Source of the DNA: Circinella minor
Taxonomy: Eukaryota > Mucoromycota > Mucoromycetes > Mucorales > Lichtheimiaceae
DNA length: 64,000 bases
Assembly (NCBI GenBank): GCA_016758965.1
Contig: JAEPRB010000213.1
Location: forward strand, 1-64,000
Direction: 5' to 3'
How positions within the stretch are numbered: position 1 is the stretch's first letter; every line of letters begins with the position of its first letter. Both the position numbers and the translations under genes were made by a program. Below the pieces are notes generated by a model. It searched no databases, was not told the DNA's origin, and saw nothing but the letters and a program-made list of their open reading frames with translations. Below, piece by piece: positions 22,931 through 35,494 of the stretch.

Positions 22931-24585
22931 AAATATAACTCCTTTATATTAGAGTACAAAAGGGGGAATATATAAAATATAGAACAGAAAACTGAGTAAA
23001 TCCCATACCAATGTTTTGCGTCTCATCAATATAAACAAAGAATAAAAGAGAATCTCATGACTAACCTTAAAATACCTTATATCCGTAACTAGTTCCGCCG
23101 AATACCCAAATCTAATATACCATTATCCACATAAAACAATTAGCTAAGCCCATATAACTTATAGAATAGAAAAAGCACAAATATGATGCCGTTGTAATAT
23201 TATTATAAAATTTATCACTTCTTTTAACTTTCAAATTAGTATTAAAGGTATATAACAAAGCCTCAAAAGTTGTTTTCTTGTTTGTTTTTATTCCTACGTA
23301 TGTTTATTAAAATAACCAAATATCACACGTAATATAATTTGGATAAATGTTCAAATAATTATATATGATTTCCTTCTAACACTAATCGTTGTGCTGACTT
23401 TACAAAAAAAACTACTTACGATAATTTTGATCGGGAGTATTGGAAGATGAAAAATTAATATATATAAATATAGCTGTATATAAGTCTACATAATAAAGTC
23501 ATCATTATAACAAGATATGCCAATATGACATATTCTCACCATTCTCAATTTTGTGCTTGTATTTGTGTTCGTACTATATAGATAGTAATTACGTTATGAT
23601 TATCATTGATTTCTCTAGTAGTAATATTCTCCATTTTACCATGTTCATTGCGACTGTACATTGAACTACTTTAATAAGATACATTAATATACTATATTAC
23701 TGTATATATGTCAAATCCTTTTAGATTTTTGAATTAGATTTTCTTTTCGCTGGACTCATATTCTGTTTCTATTGTCATTATTTTAAATATATATATATAT
23801 AACTATTTAGAATTAGCTATGTTTAGTTAAAGTATTTTTAATAACTGTAGTGAATGTTGATAGACTTGAAAAAGTGATAGATTGTTTTAATACCTTTTAT
23901 TGTTTTGATGTATAAGCACATTATGAATAAAAGTCCTCGCGTTGTAGAAATATTATCATTTGTTGGTGTACATGATAATCTTAATAAGAATAGTGTATAA
24001 ATCGCCATATGCATACCTTCTAGTATTAAATAATTACTTTGTTCGTGCAATATGCCCTTGAGTGTTATTTAATGTAATACAAATTGGAAAGTTCATGCGC
24101 CCACTTACCTTCACACCGATTAAAATCACTTCCTACCTGATCACTCTACCAAATTCCGAGGGATGTTTTTCTACTTTAATTTTTCATAGCTTGTACTTTT
24201 TAAATTGAGTTGCGAACTTGAAGCAGTATGGTGCTGATGAGTTCGGATAGACTTGTGCATTGCTCTGAGCTACTGATCGCCGATTGAATTATTAGGTCAA
24301 TTAATGTGAGTTTATCTTCTTTTATGACGTAAAAGTATTCTTTTTTCTTCTTTTGTTCATTTTTGGTGTTGGTCCATTGAGCTGTCAGTAGGATACAGAG
24401 CTTCTGGAGGCAGGTAAAACTAACTACCACATCGATCAAAAGCATTGGCACCCATTACTGATTCCCTGCTTTGCTCGTGACCTGGAAAGGCCTCCAAGTT
24501 CATTAGATGCATCTTTAATTATGGTATACTTAAGAGCTATATAACATTATAAATTAGACAAACCAATAAATAATTTTTTTATATA
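22931..24585. other. Unique spacer between the duplicated kelch units
   Basis: AT-rich and non-coding as far as I can see. A minus-strand stretch at about 24200-24530 is less AT-rich and has codon-like texture (GHEQSRESVMGANAFDR) but is broken by stops, so it may be gene debris. Confidence 0.4.
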
Positions 24586-24922
24586 CAACTAGCCAGCCGA
24601 GCTGCCGAGATCCAATATTATAAACAATGCAAATATCACTATTTGCCAATTGTGTTGATGCGTAGAAAAATATTTTCTTTTACTCCCAAGGATCCAAATC
24701 TTGCAATCCGCATTGAGCATATTAGAAGCATAAATTTAATGCATTATATTTGTCATGGAAACTCCGAATGGGCAAGAACGGAGTATCACTACCAGGTAAT
24801 TTATTATAAACTCATAATAAAAAAAATGACATCTGATTCACCTTCAATCTTTTATATAGCTTCTCACTCTTGATTTATCCAATCAAAGACTAAGTGAAGC
24901 CGTTCCAATGTATGTATGAATT
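24586..24922 (+). pseudogene. Possible two-exon gene fragment with an LRR-like end
   Basis: An open stretch (about 24586-24797) reads ...SRAAEIQYYKQCKYHYLPIV... and ends at CAG|GTAATT. A matching AG at 24861-24862 starts a second in-phase stretch, LLTLDLSNQRLSEAVPMYV, which stops near 24918. The LLTLDLSNQ part looks like a leucine-rich repeat. No start or upstream exon was found, so this is more likely a remnant than a working gene. I do not recognise a parent family. Confidence 0.25.
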
Positions 24923-25207
24923 ACCACGTTGAATCTTGAAAAGGAACGTCGAGATATCTGCAATTTGAAAAGTGGACTGCTAACATGTAAATACACGGTA
25001 TGTTTACGATGTTCTACGTTCTACGTATTGCTATTAGAACCGTTTTTTTATGCATTACTAAAAGAACTGTAAAATATTTATGATCTTTATATTTATTTTC
25101 AAATAATGCGACAACATATGAAACAAAATCTTATTATTATTTTTAACTCTGAGTATCTAGTTTTTATTTTCTTCTTTTGATTTGGGTTTAGACTTCTGTT
25201 ATTTGAT

Positions 25208-28200
25208 TCAATGGTGTCCATTTTCGATGTTGTTATTTTGAATCATGCCATTTTCAGTATGATTGCTATTTGTGGCACTACTATTAGATACAAGAGCAAC
25301 ACTATCGCTCGACGTAGTATTGTGGTAACTGGCGTACAGTCTGCGCCTTTCAGGTGATTTTTTGATGCGACGCCGACGTAAAAAACTGTTAGAAGAATGT
25401 TGTTGATTCGGTGATCGTTCTGGTTGCTTGATAGCAGTATCGACTTTTTTAAAGACTTCGTCGTTTACATAGTATGATTTGAATAAATGTTCTAGTAATT
25501 GTGTGCGCTCTTGTATTAACTCTATCTGTCTTGCTTGTTCTTGAATTGTTTCAATGCAGTGTTGACAATTACTGTTGCATTGTGTTGAATTTTCTTCGAC
25601 GTTTAGTACCGTAAATTGTTTTTTCTCATTACTTAATCCAAGTTTTGAGCTGTTGTTGCTGTTGCTGTTGCTGTCGCAATCAAAGCTGTCTGTAAGATTG
25701 GGGATATCATCCTTTTGGTTTTCATTTTGTTCTTCCGGTGTTCCCTGTTTTTGCATATTGTTATACAACAAAAGTTCATGCCGAGAATGTACTGGGTTTA
25801 TTAAAGGTACTGGAGACTTATATTTTCCGAATTGATCCTTAAAACCGCGATTAATTGAACGTTTCATATGACCAAAGGACCAATGATGAATAATTCCAAA
25901 TGGAGACTGTGGACGATAACCAAACATGGCTGTTTGAATTGCTGTAATAAGACCATAGAGACCACCAATGAATCCAAGGGCATTCACTAAAGAGTAAATT
26001 CTTTGTTCTCGATGAGTGATTATTGCAAAACTAGCCGGAGATAACATAATGGATCCAGTTGGTGAATAAGAACTGTCAAAGCTGCTATATTTTTGAATGG
26101 TAGTTGTAATCTCTGGTGTTGAATTATATTGAGATGCAAATCCAAAATAATTCCATTTTGAATCTGTTAATGATTCCGTTAATTCAAGTTGATAATCAAT
26201 ATAAGCAACTTCATATGATTCCAAATAATCGCCTGGTACGCGAGATGCATCTTTTAAAGTCCATTCTTCAATTTCTCTATCATTAAATGAAGATGTACGC
26301 TGATCAAAGTATATATTTGGATTAGGATCCCGTTCTGGGTGATAGAAGGAAATATAAATTTTCCCACTATCGTTTGTATTTGAGACCTGAAACGAAAAGC
26401 CGAGCGATGTTCCATTGTTTACTTGTGAAACTGATATGGGTGATAAACGTAGTGGTGCAAGGTAATTGTCAGCAGACTCTCCTCTAAACAGGTAACATTG
26501 GGTAATATCATTACTTAATCCTAATCTAGGCTGATGATATGAGAGATCAAGCAATGTTAGATAATCATTGCACGGAATACCATCACTTGTTGTGCAACTG
26601 ATTGGTGGATCTGTAGATTCATCAGCGGTGTTTTCTTGAATTTGATTTCCTTGTAAGCAAAAGCGAATATCTATATTAAAGATAAATAATAAATAAGTAA
26701 TAAGTAATATTTTAATGTATATTTAAATCTTATCAACTCGGTCATTACTGCTCATCTTTATGTAACAATATTATACCTGGAAGCGATATATCACTAGATA
26801 TACTCTTGCTAAATGTATAAATAGCTTTAGGACTTTCCAATACCTGTATTATAAGGAACACAAAAAACGCGGTAAATAAAAGAAACAAAAAGAATTTAGA
26901 AACAATCCGAACTGCCTCTGCCCATAGAGGTTCGCCTGCTCTACATTTTGTTAAAAAAAAGCCGGTAGATGTCATTTATCAGACAGTGGTTGAAGTTATT
27001 CTTTAATTATTGAATAAAACTAACCTGGCCTGAATTATTGGATAACGAGGTATATACATGGTTCTTTGTATGTAGTGTCTACATCGAAAAATTATGTATA
27101 TACATATAAAAAAAGCAAGTCCTCCGCAAACACCGCCAATAATAGCGATAGTACTCTTACTAATGCTAGATGTTGGTTTCTCGTTTGCTTCATTGTACGT
27201 ATCTCCAGATGCTATATTTTGAACCCACTCTGGTGGTGTTGAAAACGGTAGTCCTTCTTTATTACTACTGTTATTACCAGTCATGTCTGGGAGCTTCAGT
27301 ACATCGATGTCGTTAAGGGATAATCTATTAACCGTACCTAAGTATTTTTATTTCCAGATTTAAATATACAATAAATAGAACTTGGAAAAAAAATTGTTTA
27401 AGGTGCACCTACCAAAACAGAGCACAACATACTCATTATTGATTCGGCCTATAGAGGATCCTATACGGGCTCTTGGCAGAATTCCGGCTGTAGGTGGGAC
27501 AGACCATACCCATGTGTGAGTATCCAGGATCCACAAAATGTTGTAATATTTATCATCAATCCCGGGAGAACCCAGATTGCCAACTATATATAAAGAAGTA
27601 AATTAGTATTAATAAAATTTATAATTCCGCAAGATATAAAGAAATTTGAAACTTTTGATAATTGCCTGCTAAAAAGTATAAATATTGTCCTTCAGGTCCT
27701 ATAATTATGATGTTTATGAGATCTTTTAGTAACTAGTAATTGTAATGATTTTTGTTCTAGTTATTATCGCAAGTATCTACCTAAAATAGAGCTTGTTGCA
27801 TATACGGGAAATTGGTCATGGTCGGCAATCGCATCATTGTTGAGCGTGTGTAGTGTCCATGAGTCACTATCAGGATTGTACACAACTGATTCATTCAATA
27901 AAAGAGGATAGGGAATGTTTGCAGCCACTTCATCGCTAGTAAACGACCCACCAACGTATAAAATACGACCATCACTATATAAATAATTTTGGATATTTTA
28001 TAGTGAGCAATTTCTTTTGAGAGAAGAAGCATAAAACATAACCCACTATTAAATATTGACATACGGTAAAACTGTAGCTGTACTATCATGTAAGCCAATT
28101 CTTGGATCTGTCAGATTTTTAAACGTTCCAGCAATAGGATCGTATGACCAACTGTCTTTAAGATATGTAACGTTATTTTCGCTATCAGCGCTACCACCAT

Positions 28201-28717
28201 GAATATATATTAATCCATTTGCTGCTTTAACAGCTGTATGTCCTTCTCGACGTGGTGGTACAGGATCAGCATTATCTAGCCCAGCCGGTGCGGTCCATGT
28301 GTTTTGACTAAAAGAGTACACTTGAGCATAGATAGGATCCGTGATATTGGAATGATATCCCTCATAGTATTTTGTACCGATGATCGCAACAGAATCGTTA
28401 TTTGAAAAAATCACAGACCTAGGTCCTATTATTTTTGGTCCGTTTGAGTTAACAATTTCGTAGTGAACAGTGCCATATTCGTCGAAGCTAAGTTTTGCAA
28501 GTTGATTGAGAGTTGTCTTGTCTTGACCCTGGCCTCCGTATACATACATTGTCTCGTTGATAACAAAACCAGTCCCAAAAGAAGAAGCAGGTATGCTTTC
28601 ATCGATTGATGGAGATACAGGATATTCACAGTAGACTATACGCAAGGATGATAATAATATGACAATGATAGTTATGATTAGCGTGTAAGAATTCGAGACT
28701 GGTATAAATTTGTGCAT
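25208..28717 (-). CDS. Kelch-repeat, three-transmembrane receptor-like protein B
   Basis: Tandem paralogue of gene A with identical exon layout: 28065-28717, 27781-27974, 27666-27698, 27413-27583, 27025-27337, 26777-26940 and 25208-26670, totalling 2,991 nt (996 aa), in phase. It shares the signal peptide, kelch blades (VINETMYVYGG, NGLIYIHGGSA, PDGRILYVGG), TM1 (GGVCGGLAFFICIYIIFR), TM2 (FFLFLLFTAFFVFLIIQVLE), the second extracellular domain, TM3 (NALGFIGGLYGLITAIQTAM), the GYRPQSPFGIIHHWSFG segment and the tail. The intron after the small exon 27666-27698 starts with GC instead of GT (gene A has GT there). The extracellular kelch part has diverged more than the TM3-tail part. The function is unknown. 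Paralogous receptors with different ligands is an inference. Confidence 0.87.
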
Positions 28718-29960
28718 AATTAAGCATTAGATACACTGAGTAAAACTGCTTGTGTTGTGACGGCAAGAAAAGAAATGGCAAAAGAAAGGTAAAAATAATT
28801 ATTTACTGCAACAACTATACAACAATCAAAATAAGTTTTGATGACTAGAGGTTTTAATGTAACACATTATTTACAAACACCGGGGCATTATACAATAGCA
28901 AAGTGCATTATCTTTACTAATTATAAAAAAGATAAGATTGCTTGGTTTTATATACCAATGTAACTTTCTCGTGGATGTCACCACTATTTTTTTTTCTGTA
29001 AATATGAAATGGCTTGTATTAAATCGGCATGTCTGATTCCCGATTTTGGGAAAGCTGATTTTCTGTAAATCATGGCTCATCTTCTGAGTAAGAAAATATA
29101 GAACTTTATTTTTCTACTTTGTTCTTTTTCATTAAGATATTAATTTTACTCTAGTAGCTTGTGGTCAAGTTGCTAACATAATAGTGATAGCAAGAAGTGT
29201 CTTTCATCTTTATCGAAGACATAAACCAATTTTTTTCGGCTGTATTACAATTATGATAAGAGCACTTTCTTCCACTGTATTTTTCTGACTCCTCAATTCT
29301 ATTTATTGTATGTTTGCTTTCTAAGAAAGAACAATCAGTATTTATTTCTCAAACATTTTTTTTCTAAAAACAGCAATACTCAGCTGCTACAACCTATTAT
29401 GGTTAGCGGTAATAACTACTTAACAACAATGTTGATTTTTCTGATCAACATTTTAGCATCTTGTACCATTACACCGTTATAATTATTACTTCCATCGCCA
29501 ATTTAAGAGTAGTAGTATAGTAGCTTTTTATATAATATGCATTTTAGAAATAAATTTTGAAAACGTCGAAAATAAATCCACATGCAAAATTAGAGGGATA
29601 ATGTTTTTTTCTTTTGAGAGTTCTTATTCAAATAGTAAACTTTAAAAAATTACAATTTTCTTTTTTGAAGGGCACTAGTATTGTTTGGTCTTGTTATTCT
29701 TTTGTTTTTCTTTAGTTTACCAATCATGAATAATTAAATAAAAGCTACTATTTGAATGGGATAAAAAAAAAATATCACGTGAGAATAACCGAATATACGA
29801 ATCATATGAACAATTAAGTCTTTAGCATTAAAAGGAATTGACATTGAATCAAAAAAAAAAATAGTTTGTCGCAGTTTATAAAATACGTATGTGAGGCTGA
29901 ATACTCATCGACATTAGGTATCAATGAAAGAATTCACCTTTTAATATTATTAATATTTTA
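28718..29960. other. 5' flank of kelch gene B, second copy of the duplicated flank
   Basis: Collinear with 21507-22930, with indels. Similarity fades near 29950 (ATCAATGAAAG aligned with TTCAATGAAAG at about 22875). No gene seen. Confidence 0.6.
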
Positions 29961-31099
29961 ATTACTTACTGGTGCTTTGTAACAAGAATATCAATACTAG
30001 TTTGGTTAGGTTAGTTCATTGGACATACGAAAAAATGTATGAAAAATTTTAAATAATCAATTATATTCTAAAACAACGACAAGTGGGAATAATGTATACC
30101 ATTCAATTTTATATTGATTATAAAAGGAGCAAGACAAACTCTCCTTATATTAAATACAACAGTACAACAAGCACAATTTATTGTAAAAGTTGTCATTTGT
30201 TAATTAGCCTTACCATACTACTGGTAACAGCTTAATAGAAAGAGAGAGAGAGAGAGAGCTTAACTATGGAGAAATGCTTTTTACAACAAATAAATATGCA
30301 CAATTTCTTAAATTGCTCCTCAATTTTTTTTTTAAAAAAAAAAAAACCACATTTATTATCATTTTTGGAATAAAAGTTGGCCATTACTTCTTTTATATAT
30401 ATAATAAAGGAGTATGTAAATTCAATGATAGAGAGAATATACAAATAAAAGATAACTACGTATAACAATCTTAGTAATAATATTTCTTCTCCTTCTTTTT
30501 TTTTTTTTTTCATCAAGTCATCTTCAATGAAACAGAATATATATATATTTGATTGTAGTATTTTAGAAAGCAGTAATTATCAAAGAATCAATAGTTGTTA
30601 CATATTTTGTTATATAATATGTAATAATCAATAAACAATTCAAAATAATGTTGTGTGAATGAAATAAATAAATAAAATAATCATGCATAAAAAAAATGCA
30701 CGGACATGCTTCCGAAAGTCATTCCATCCACGAATCCGGATTTTTTTGTTTTCATGGTCCCTTCCCCCCCCCTCCAAACTATCCCCCTTATTTTTTTAAA
30801 AAAAAACCAACTTTATTCAACTTGTTTTGATTGACATTTATTATTACTAAAAAGTAAAATAGTGACAGTTGTACAAATATCATAATTAAGAGATATTGTT
30901 ATTTGTTATAATTTAATCTTTTTTACTAAGTACGTACTAATTGTTAACGTATAAATGGTTTTTTTTTTGTTTGACAATAAAAATAATTAAATAAGGGCCA
31001 CTGCACTAGAAATAATAATAAATAATAATAATAATAAAAGTGATATTATATTTGAAAACAATAACAATATGAAATTGTTATTAAAATAAGTATAATTAT
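29961..31099. other. Spacer between kelch gene B and the 7TM gene
   Basis: Low-complexity: a GA run at 30240-30259, poly-T/poly-A at about 30328-30346 and 30497-30510, and AAT repeats near 31010-31040. Open frames here are low-complexity artefacts. No gene seen. Confidence 0.5.
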
Positions 31100-32619
31100 T
31101 TAATACTTGTTAATATGTTGTTTAGTTGATATCGTCATATCAGTTGATCTTGTACTATTCGTATCATCTTCTGTGTTAGAAGGATGAACTACTGGTAAAT
31201 CATATTTCATAGATCGTTCATGATTAGCAGCATGAACATCACCATCAAATGTCATTTCACCCGTAATATGATCAGTTGTATGAAGGTTCTTGGCACGAGT
31301 ATCAGTTTGTCCATTCTTCTTGCCACCACTTGTTGTAACCCAATGAACAGTAACAACATTGATCTAAAAAAGGGTAATTGTATTATTATTACATTGATAT
31401 TAATTGTTATTTTGAATAAAAATAATATAGAATATTTAAATTATACATACGGTTACATCTAATGTACACATGGTCAAACATACTAGACCACGTTCATGAC
31501 CTGTAGTAAGTACAACGACAAGTACATTAAGAAAAGAAATCATTAAACATACAAGAGATGCTACAAGTGTTTTACGTGCTAAACGATAAAGTTTAGTTGA
31601 TTTCCAATCTGTTCGAGTATTTCGACCCACATTCATTAAAGGTGCCATAAATAACCACGTGAGATACAAATTAAAGATCTAATAATAAAATATATTTGTT
31701 AATTATTGTTCTTTAAATGTCAATATATATATATATATATATATAGAATACTTACAAAATCATAAATCTATAAACAAATGTATAATAATGTTTAATATAT
31801 ATTTCATTAAAGAGTATAAAAATAAAGTGTTCATATTTAATCATTACCAAGAGAGGAACACTAGCAACAGGTTGTAAACCAATAATACATTTTCCATCAT
31901 CTTCCAAGTAAATATTTCGATAAGTAACCTTTTTTAATTATTAGGATAATAGAGATTAGTATATCTATTTGTGTATTATTATTATTTATAATAATATTAT
32001 AAATAAACATACCATAAGAATAAAAATAAGAACATAAGGACAAAGTAAAACAATATGAAATTTATATTGACATGTTTTCAAACGAACTGTTTTTACAGCA
32101 GTAACCATATGTACACGTTCAATAAGCCTATGTCAAATAATGATAATAAGTAAATGTGGTAGTTATTAAGTCTTATATTAAAAAAATAAAAAATAAAGAA
32201 GAAATCTTTTAGTTTACCATGCATAAATAGCAATCTTACTACCAGCATAAAAGACATCACAAGAAAGCATACCCAAAGTACATGAAATCATATTACCTAA
32301 TAATAATGTGTTTAGTATAGATAATTTTGTTTATATAAAAAAAAAAAAAGATAATATAACTTAATTTACCATTATTAGTAGAAACAATAACAATAGAAGT
32401 AACAGAAAAAGCCCATGAAAAAAAGTAAAGAATAATAACCAAAGCTCGACCATAATTTAATGATTTAAGTTTTTCACCATCTGTCTTTATACCCAATGCA
32501 ACAGCTAAAACTGTAATACATGCTAAAGAAATAAATTCGGAACCAAGTTCAAGTGGATCAGGTCCAATAATATTTGGATCAAAAATAGGACCAGGAATAC
32601 CTGGAAACTTAGAAGCCAT
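31100..32619 (-). CDS. Seven-transmembrane receptor-like protein
   Basis: Exons in coding order: 32370-32619, 32218-32296, 32013-32127, 31848-31928, 31756-31767 (12-nt microexon), 31451-31678 and 31100-31363, totalling 1,029 nt (342 aa), all in phase. A short N terminus (MASKFPGIPGPIFDPN) precedes seven hydrophobic segments: FISLACITVLAVALGI, ALVIILYFFSWAFSVTSIVI, LGMLSCDVFYAGSKIAIYAW, FHIVLLCPYVLIFILMV, VASVPLLIYDFIFNLYLTWL, LVASLVCLMISFLNVLVVVL and LVCLTMCTLDVTINVVTVHW. A hydrophilic C-tail follows with His/Asp/Thr. TM3 is followed by LIERVHMV, an E-R-V triplet where class A GPCRs carry D/E-R-Y. The family is not recognised. A fungal GPCR-like receptor is the best reading. A transporter or a structural membrane protein is not excluded. 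Confidence 0.8.
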
Positions 32620-33199
32620 ATTTGTATTATAGTTTTTTAAAAAGCAAAAATAATATTGAAAAAAAGAAATAAAAAAAAAAAAGAAAACTCATGGGGTTTT
32701 TTTTTTAAAAAAAAAAAAAAAAAACTGTTTAAAAAGTTAAGGAGTAGGAAAAAAAAAAGTCTTTTTTTTTTGTTACTTGTTGTCAATAATAATATAATAG
32801 TAATTTACTCCTAGAGAAGTTGTGATCTACAAATGTAGTTTATTTGTGATACTTAAACCAAGTTACAAGTTAAACAACACAGTAGTTTTTTTTTTCAGAT
32901 TGTTGGATTAGTTATTCCAATAAAGTGAATTCTTACCATATTAAGTTTATCTAAAGAAGTAGGTGAATAAAGGGGAAAAGGGAAAATTATGCAAAGAAAA
33001 AAAAAAACGCGTGTAGAAATGTATATATATATTTTTTTGCTCTTTTTTTTTAAAAAAACCCGTAATGTATATTTTTTTTCTCAAGGAGGTTATATTATGT
33101 TAAAAAGTTAACAGAAGGAAGGTAAAAGAAATAAGAGTGGAGACGACAAAGTGATTGGGGGGGGAGAGTGAGAGTGGGAGTAGTAGTGGAAAATAATTA
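32620..33199. other. Spacer between 7TM gene and Sec66
   Basis: Dominated by A/T homopolymers and a G-rich stretch near 33157. It is the promoter side of the 7TM gene and the 3' side of Sec66. No gene seen. Confidence 0.5.
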
Positions 33200-33975
33200 T
33201 TATTTTTTACCCTTCTTATTTTTATTCTTATTATTAACTTTTTGTTCCTCTTCTTCCATCTTTAATAAATCTTCTTCAGCTTTTTTTGCTTCTTGTAACC
33301 TCCTTTCTTGTTCGCGTTCTTCAGCCATTTTAAACTCTTTTTCTTGAATTTCTTTTCTCTTTTCTTCTGCTTCTTTCATTGTCTTCATTTCTTTTTGTAA
33401 TATTTTTTGTTTTTCATGTTCTAACATTTGTGCTGCTGTCGAAAATATTGTTTGACCCCAATTACTTTTATAAGTATTTGCTTCCTGACTAACTTCTTGA
33501 AGTTCCATCATAGTTTGTTGTTCAGCTACTGAAAAGTCTCGCCACAAATCATCACCAATACTACCCATTCTCATCAATTGTTGTAAAGCTGGTTTTTCTT
33601 GTTGTATATGAACTAATCGACGTACAGCTTCCATAGCTCGTCGTAATAATGCAGCACGTAAATGATGTTCAGGTACAGGTTTTTCCGCGTTCAATAAAAT
33701 AATATATTGTTCTTTTTCATTATTTTCTGAAAACCAAGGTTCGACTGTTTTAATACCTATTTTTTTTTTAATTCAAAAGTTAAGTTTCTATTTACTTTTT
33801 TTTTGAATTGTTCAAATGTTTCTTTTTAATTATTTAAATAAAAAAGATGAAAATATATATTTATTTTTTATTTTATTTTATTTTTACCTGTTACTCGACG
33901 GTATACAAAAGAAAAAACACTCATAGCAGCAATACAGCCACCGAGATAAAGGGCTGGTAAAGCTAATGAATTCAT
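33200..33975 (-). CDS. SEC66: ER translocation complex subunit Sec66/Sec71-like
   Basis: Two exons, 33888-33975 and 33200-33756, total 645 nt (214 aa). The N-terminal membrane segment ALPALYLGGCIAAMSVFSFV is followed by YRRVTGIKTVEPWFSENNEK and HHLRAALLRRAMEAVRRLVH, the characteristic Sec66 core in which pairs of alanine/arginine-rich helices bind Sec63 partners. A long charged Glu/Lys coiled coil and a lysine-rich end (NKNKNKKGKK) close the protein. In yeast the Sec62/63/66/72 complex drives post-translational import into the ER, and Sec66 is fungus-specific. The gene is divergently placed against a Get5-like gene about 1.5 kb away. Confidence 0.88.
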
Positions 33976-35494
33976 AATCGCGTAATTTTTTATTGGTTTT
34001 AATAAAGAAAAAAAAAACCTTTGTTCAAAAAGATATATAATTTATTTTTGCGTTGGGTGTCTATGATTGGAAACATTTAGGAACCCGATCCTATTTTTTT
34101 TTTTTTTGTTTCTTTTAGCATATGGTTTACTAATTAAAAAAAATGTGTTGTCCGCCTTTTATGCGAGAGAGAACTTTTTTCATTATGCTTCTCTAAATTC
34201 AATATTTATTGTAAAGAAGAAGAGTTATTTCTTTTTTTTTTCATTGAACTAAAATCATTCTCTTTTGTATTATAATTATGATTATTATTCATATTGGAAT
34301 GTAACTACAATACATAATATTAATCGAGGAACCAAAAAATATTATGCTAAAAATAGCATAGTTTTCAAACTATCTATCAGTATATCGAACATGACTTTTA
34401 AAATTAAAATATCAATATTTTTTTTTATTGATGGATCATGTAACCATGGAAAGATAAAATGTTGTCAAAATCAAAAAAAAAAAAAAAATATAAATAAACT
34501 TCACTTATTGATTCAATATGTCGATAAATATTGATATACAGTTAAGAACACCATCATCTTCATCATCTTTTATAATAATAGGTTTCAATTAAAATACTAC
34601 CAAGTTTAATTAGAATAGTGAACATAATATAGTTGAATTGTCAGTATTATTATTATTTATTATGCAATTTTTTTTTTTTTTTTGGTATCCATGTTCCCCG
34701 CCTTCCCCTAAAGAAACTTTAATTCAAAAATTGCCTCTTCGCTCCTATTTTCTTGTTTGAGATTAGGGCTTTTAAAAAAGACAATGACCTTTCCCTCGCA
34801 GACTATTAAAATTTGTAATGTATCATATAAAACAAATTTTAACTAACGAATTATCATGGTCTAAACGAACATATCTTTATATACACAATTGAAATATAGA
34901 ATAAAGAGAGGATACTAGTATATTATTATTTTTCAACATTATATAAAAATATACTCTTAATAAGTAATAACAGCAATTTTACTTTTCTTCCCAAAAGAGC
35001 AACAAAAAGAGAATTCTTCATACTTATTACTTATGAATTAGAAAAAGTCAAAAATATGATAGATTGTTACCAGAGCTCAAGTTTATAGTACTTCTTTTCT
35101 CGTCATTTGATACATTAATCACAATACTATTTATTTACAGTAATGCCAGAAGATTTTATAAAAATAATCTGGATATAGGTAGGTATACATAGAAATAAGT
35201 AACTTTGATACATAGTAGGTATGACACATTAGCGCATATATATATATATATATAATATCAGAAATTCAGTGTTAAAAGTAATTTTCAACCAAAAATCTTT
35301 ATACTATTGTTATGTTAAAGTACTTAAAACTAATATGTACAAAAGCTAAGAAGCATGCAAAAACTTATTTAAACTGAACTGAGTTTTTTTTTTATATGGT
35401 GTTACCAGAAAAAAAAAAAAAAAAAGAAAAAACGCGAACTCACTTATTCCTTCCTTCCATTGTATTTTTTTTTTATATAAAGAAAACAAAAAAA
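33976..35494. other. Divergent spacer between Sec66 and Get5-like genes
   Basis: AT-rich, with a TA microsatellite at about 35239-35253 and poly-A/T runs. It presumably holds both promoters. The open frames are low complexity. No gene seen. Confidence 0.5.
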
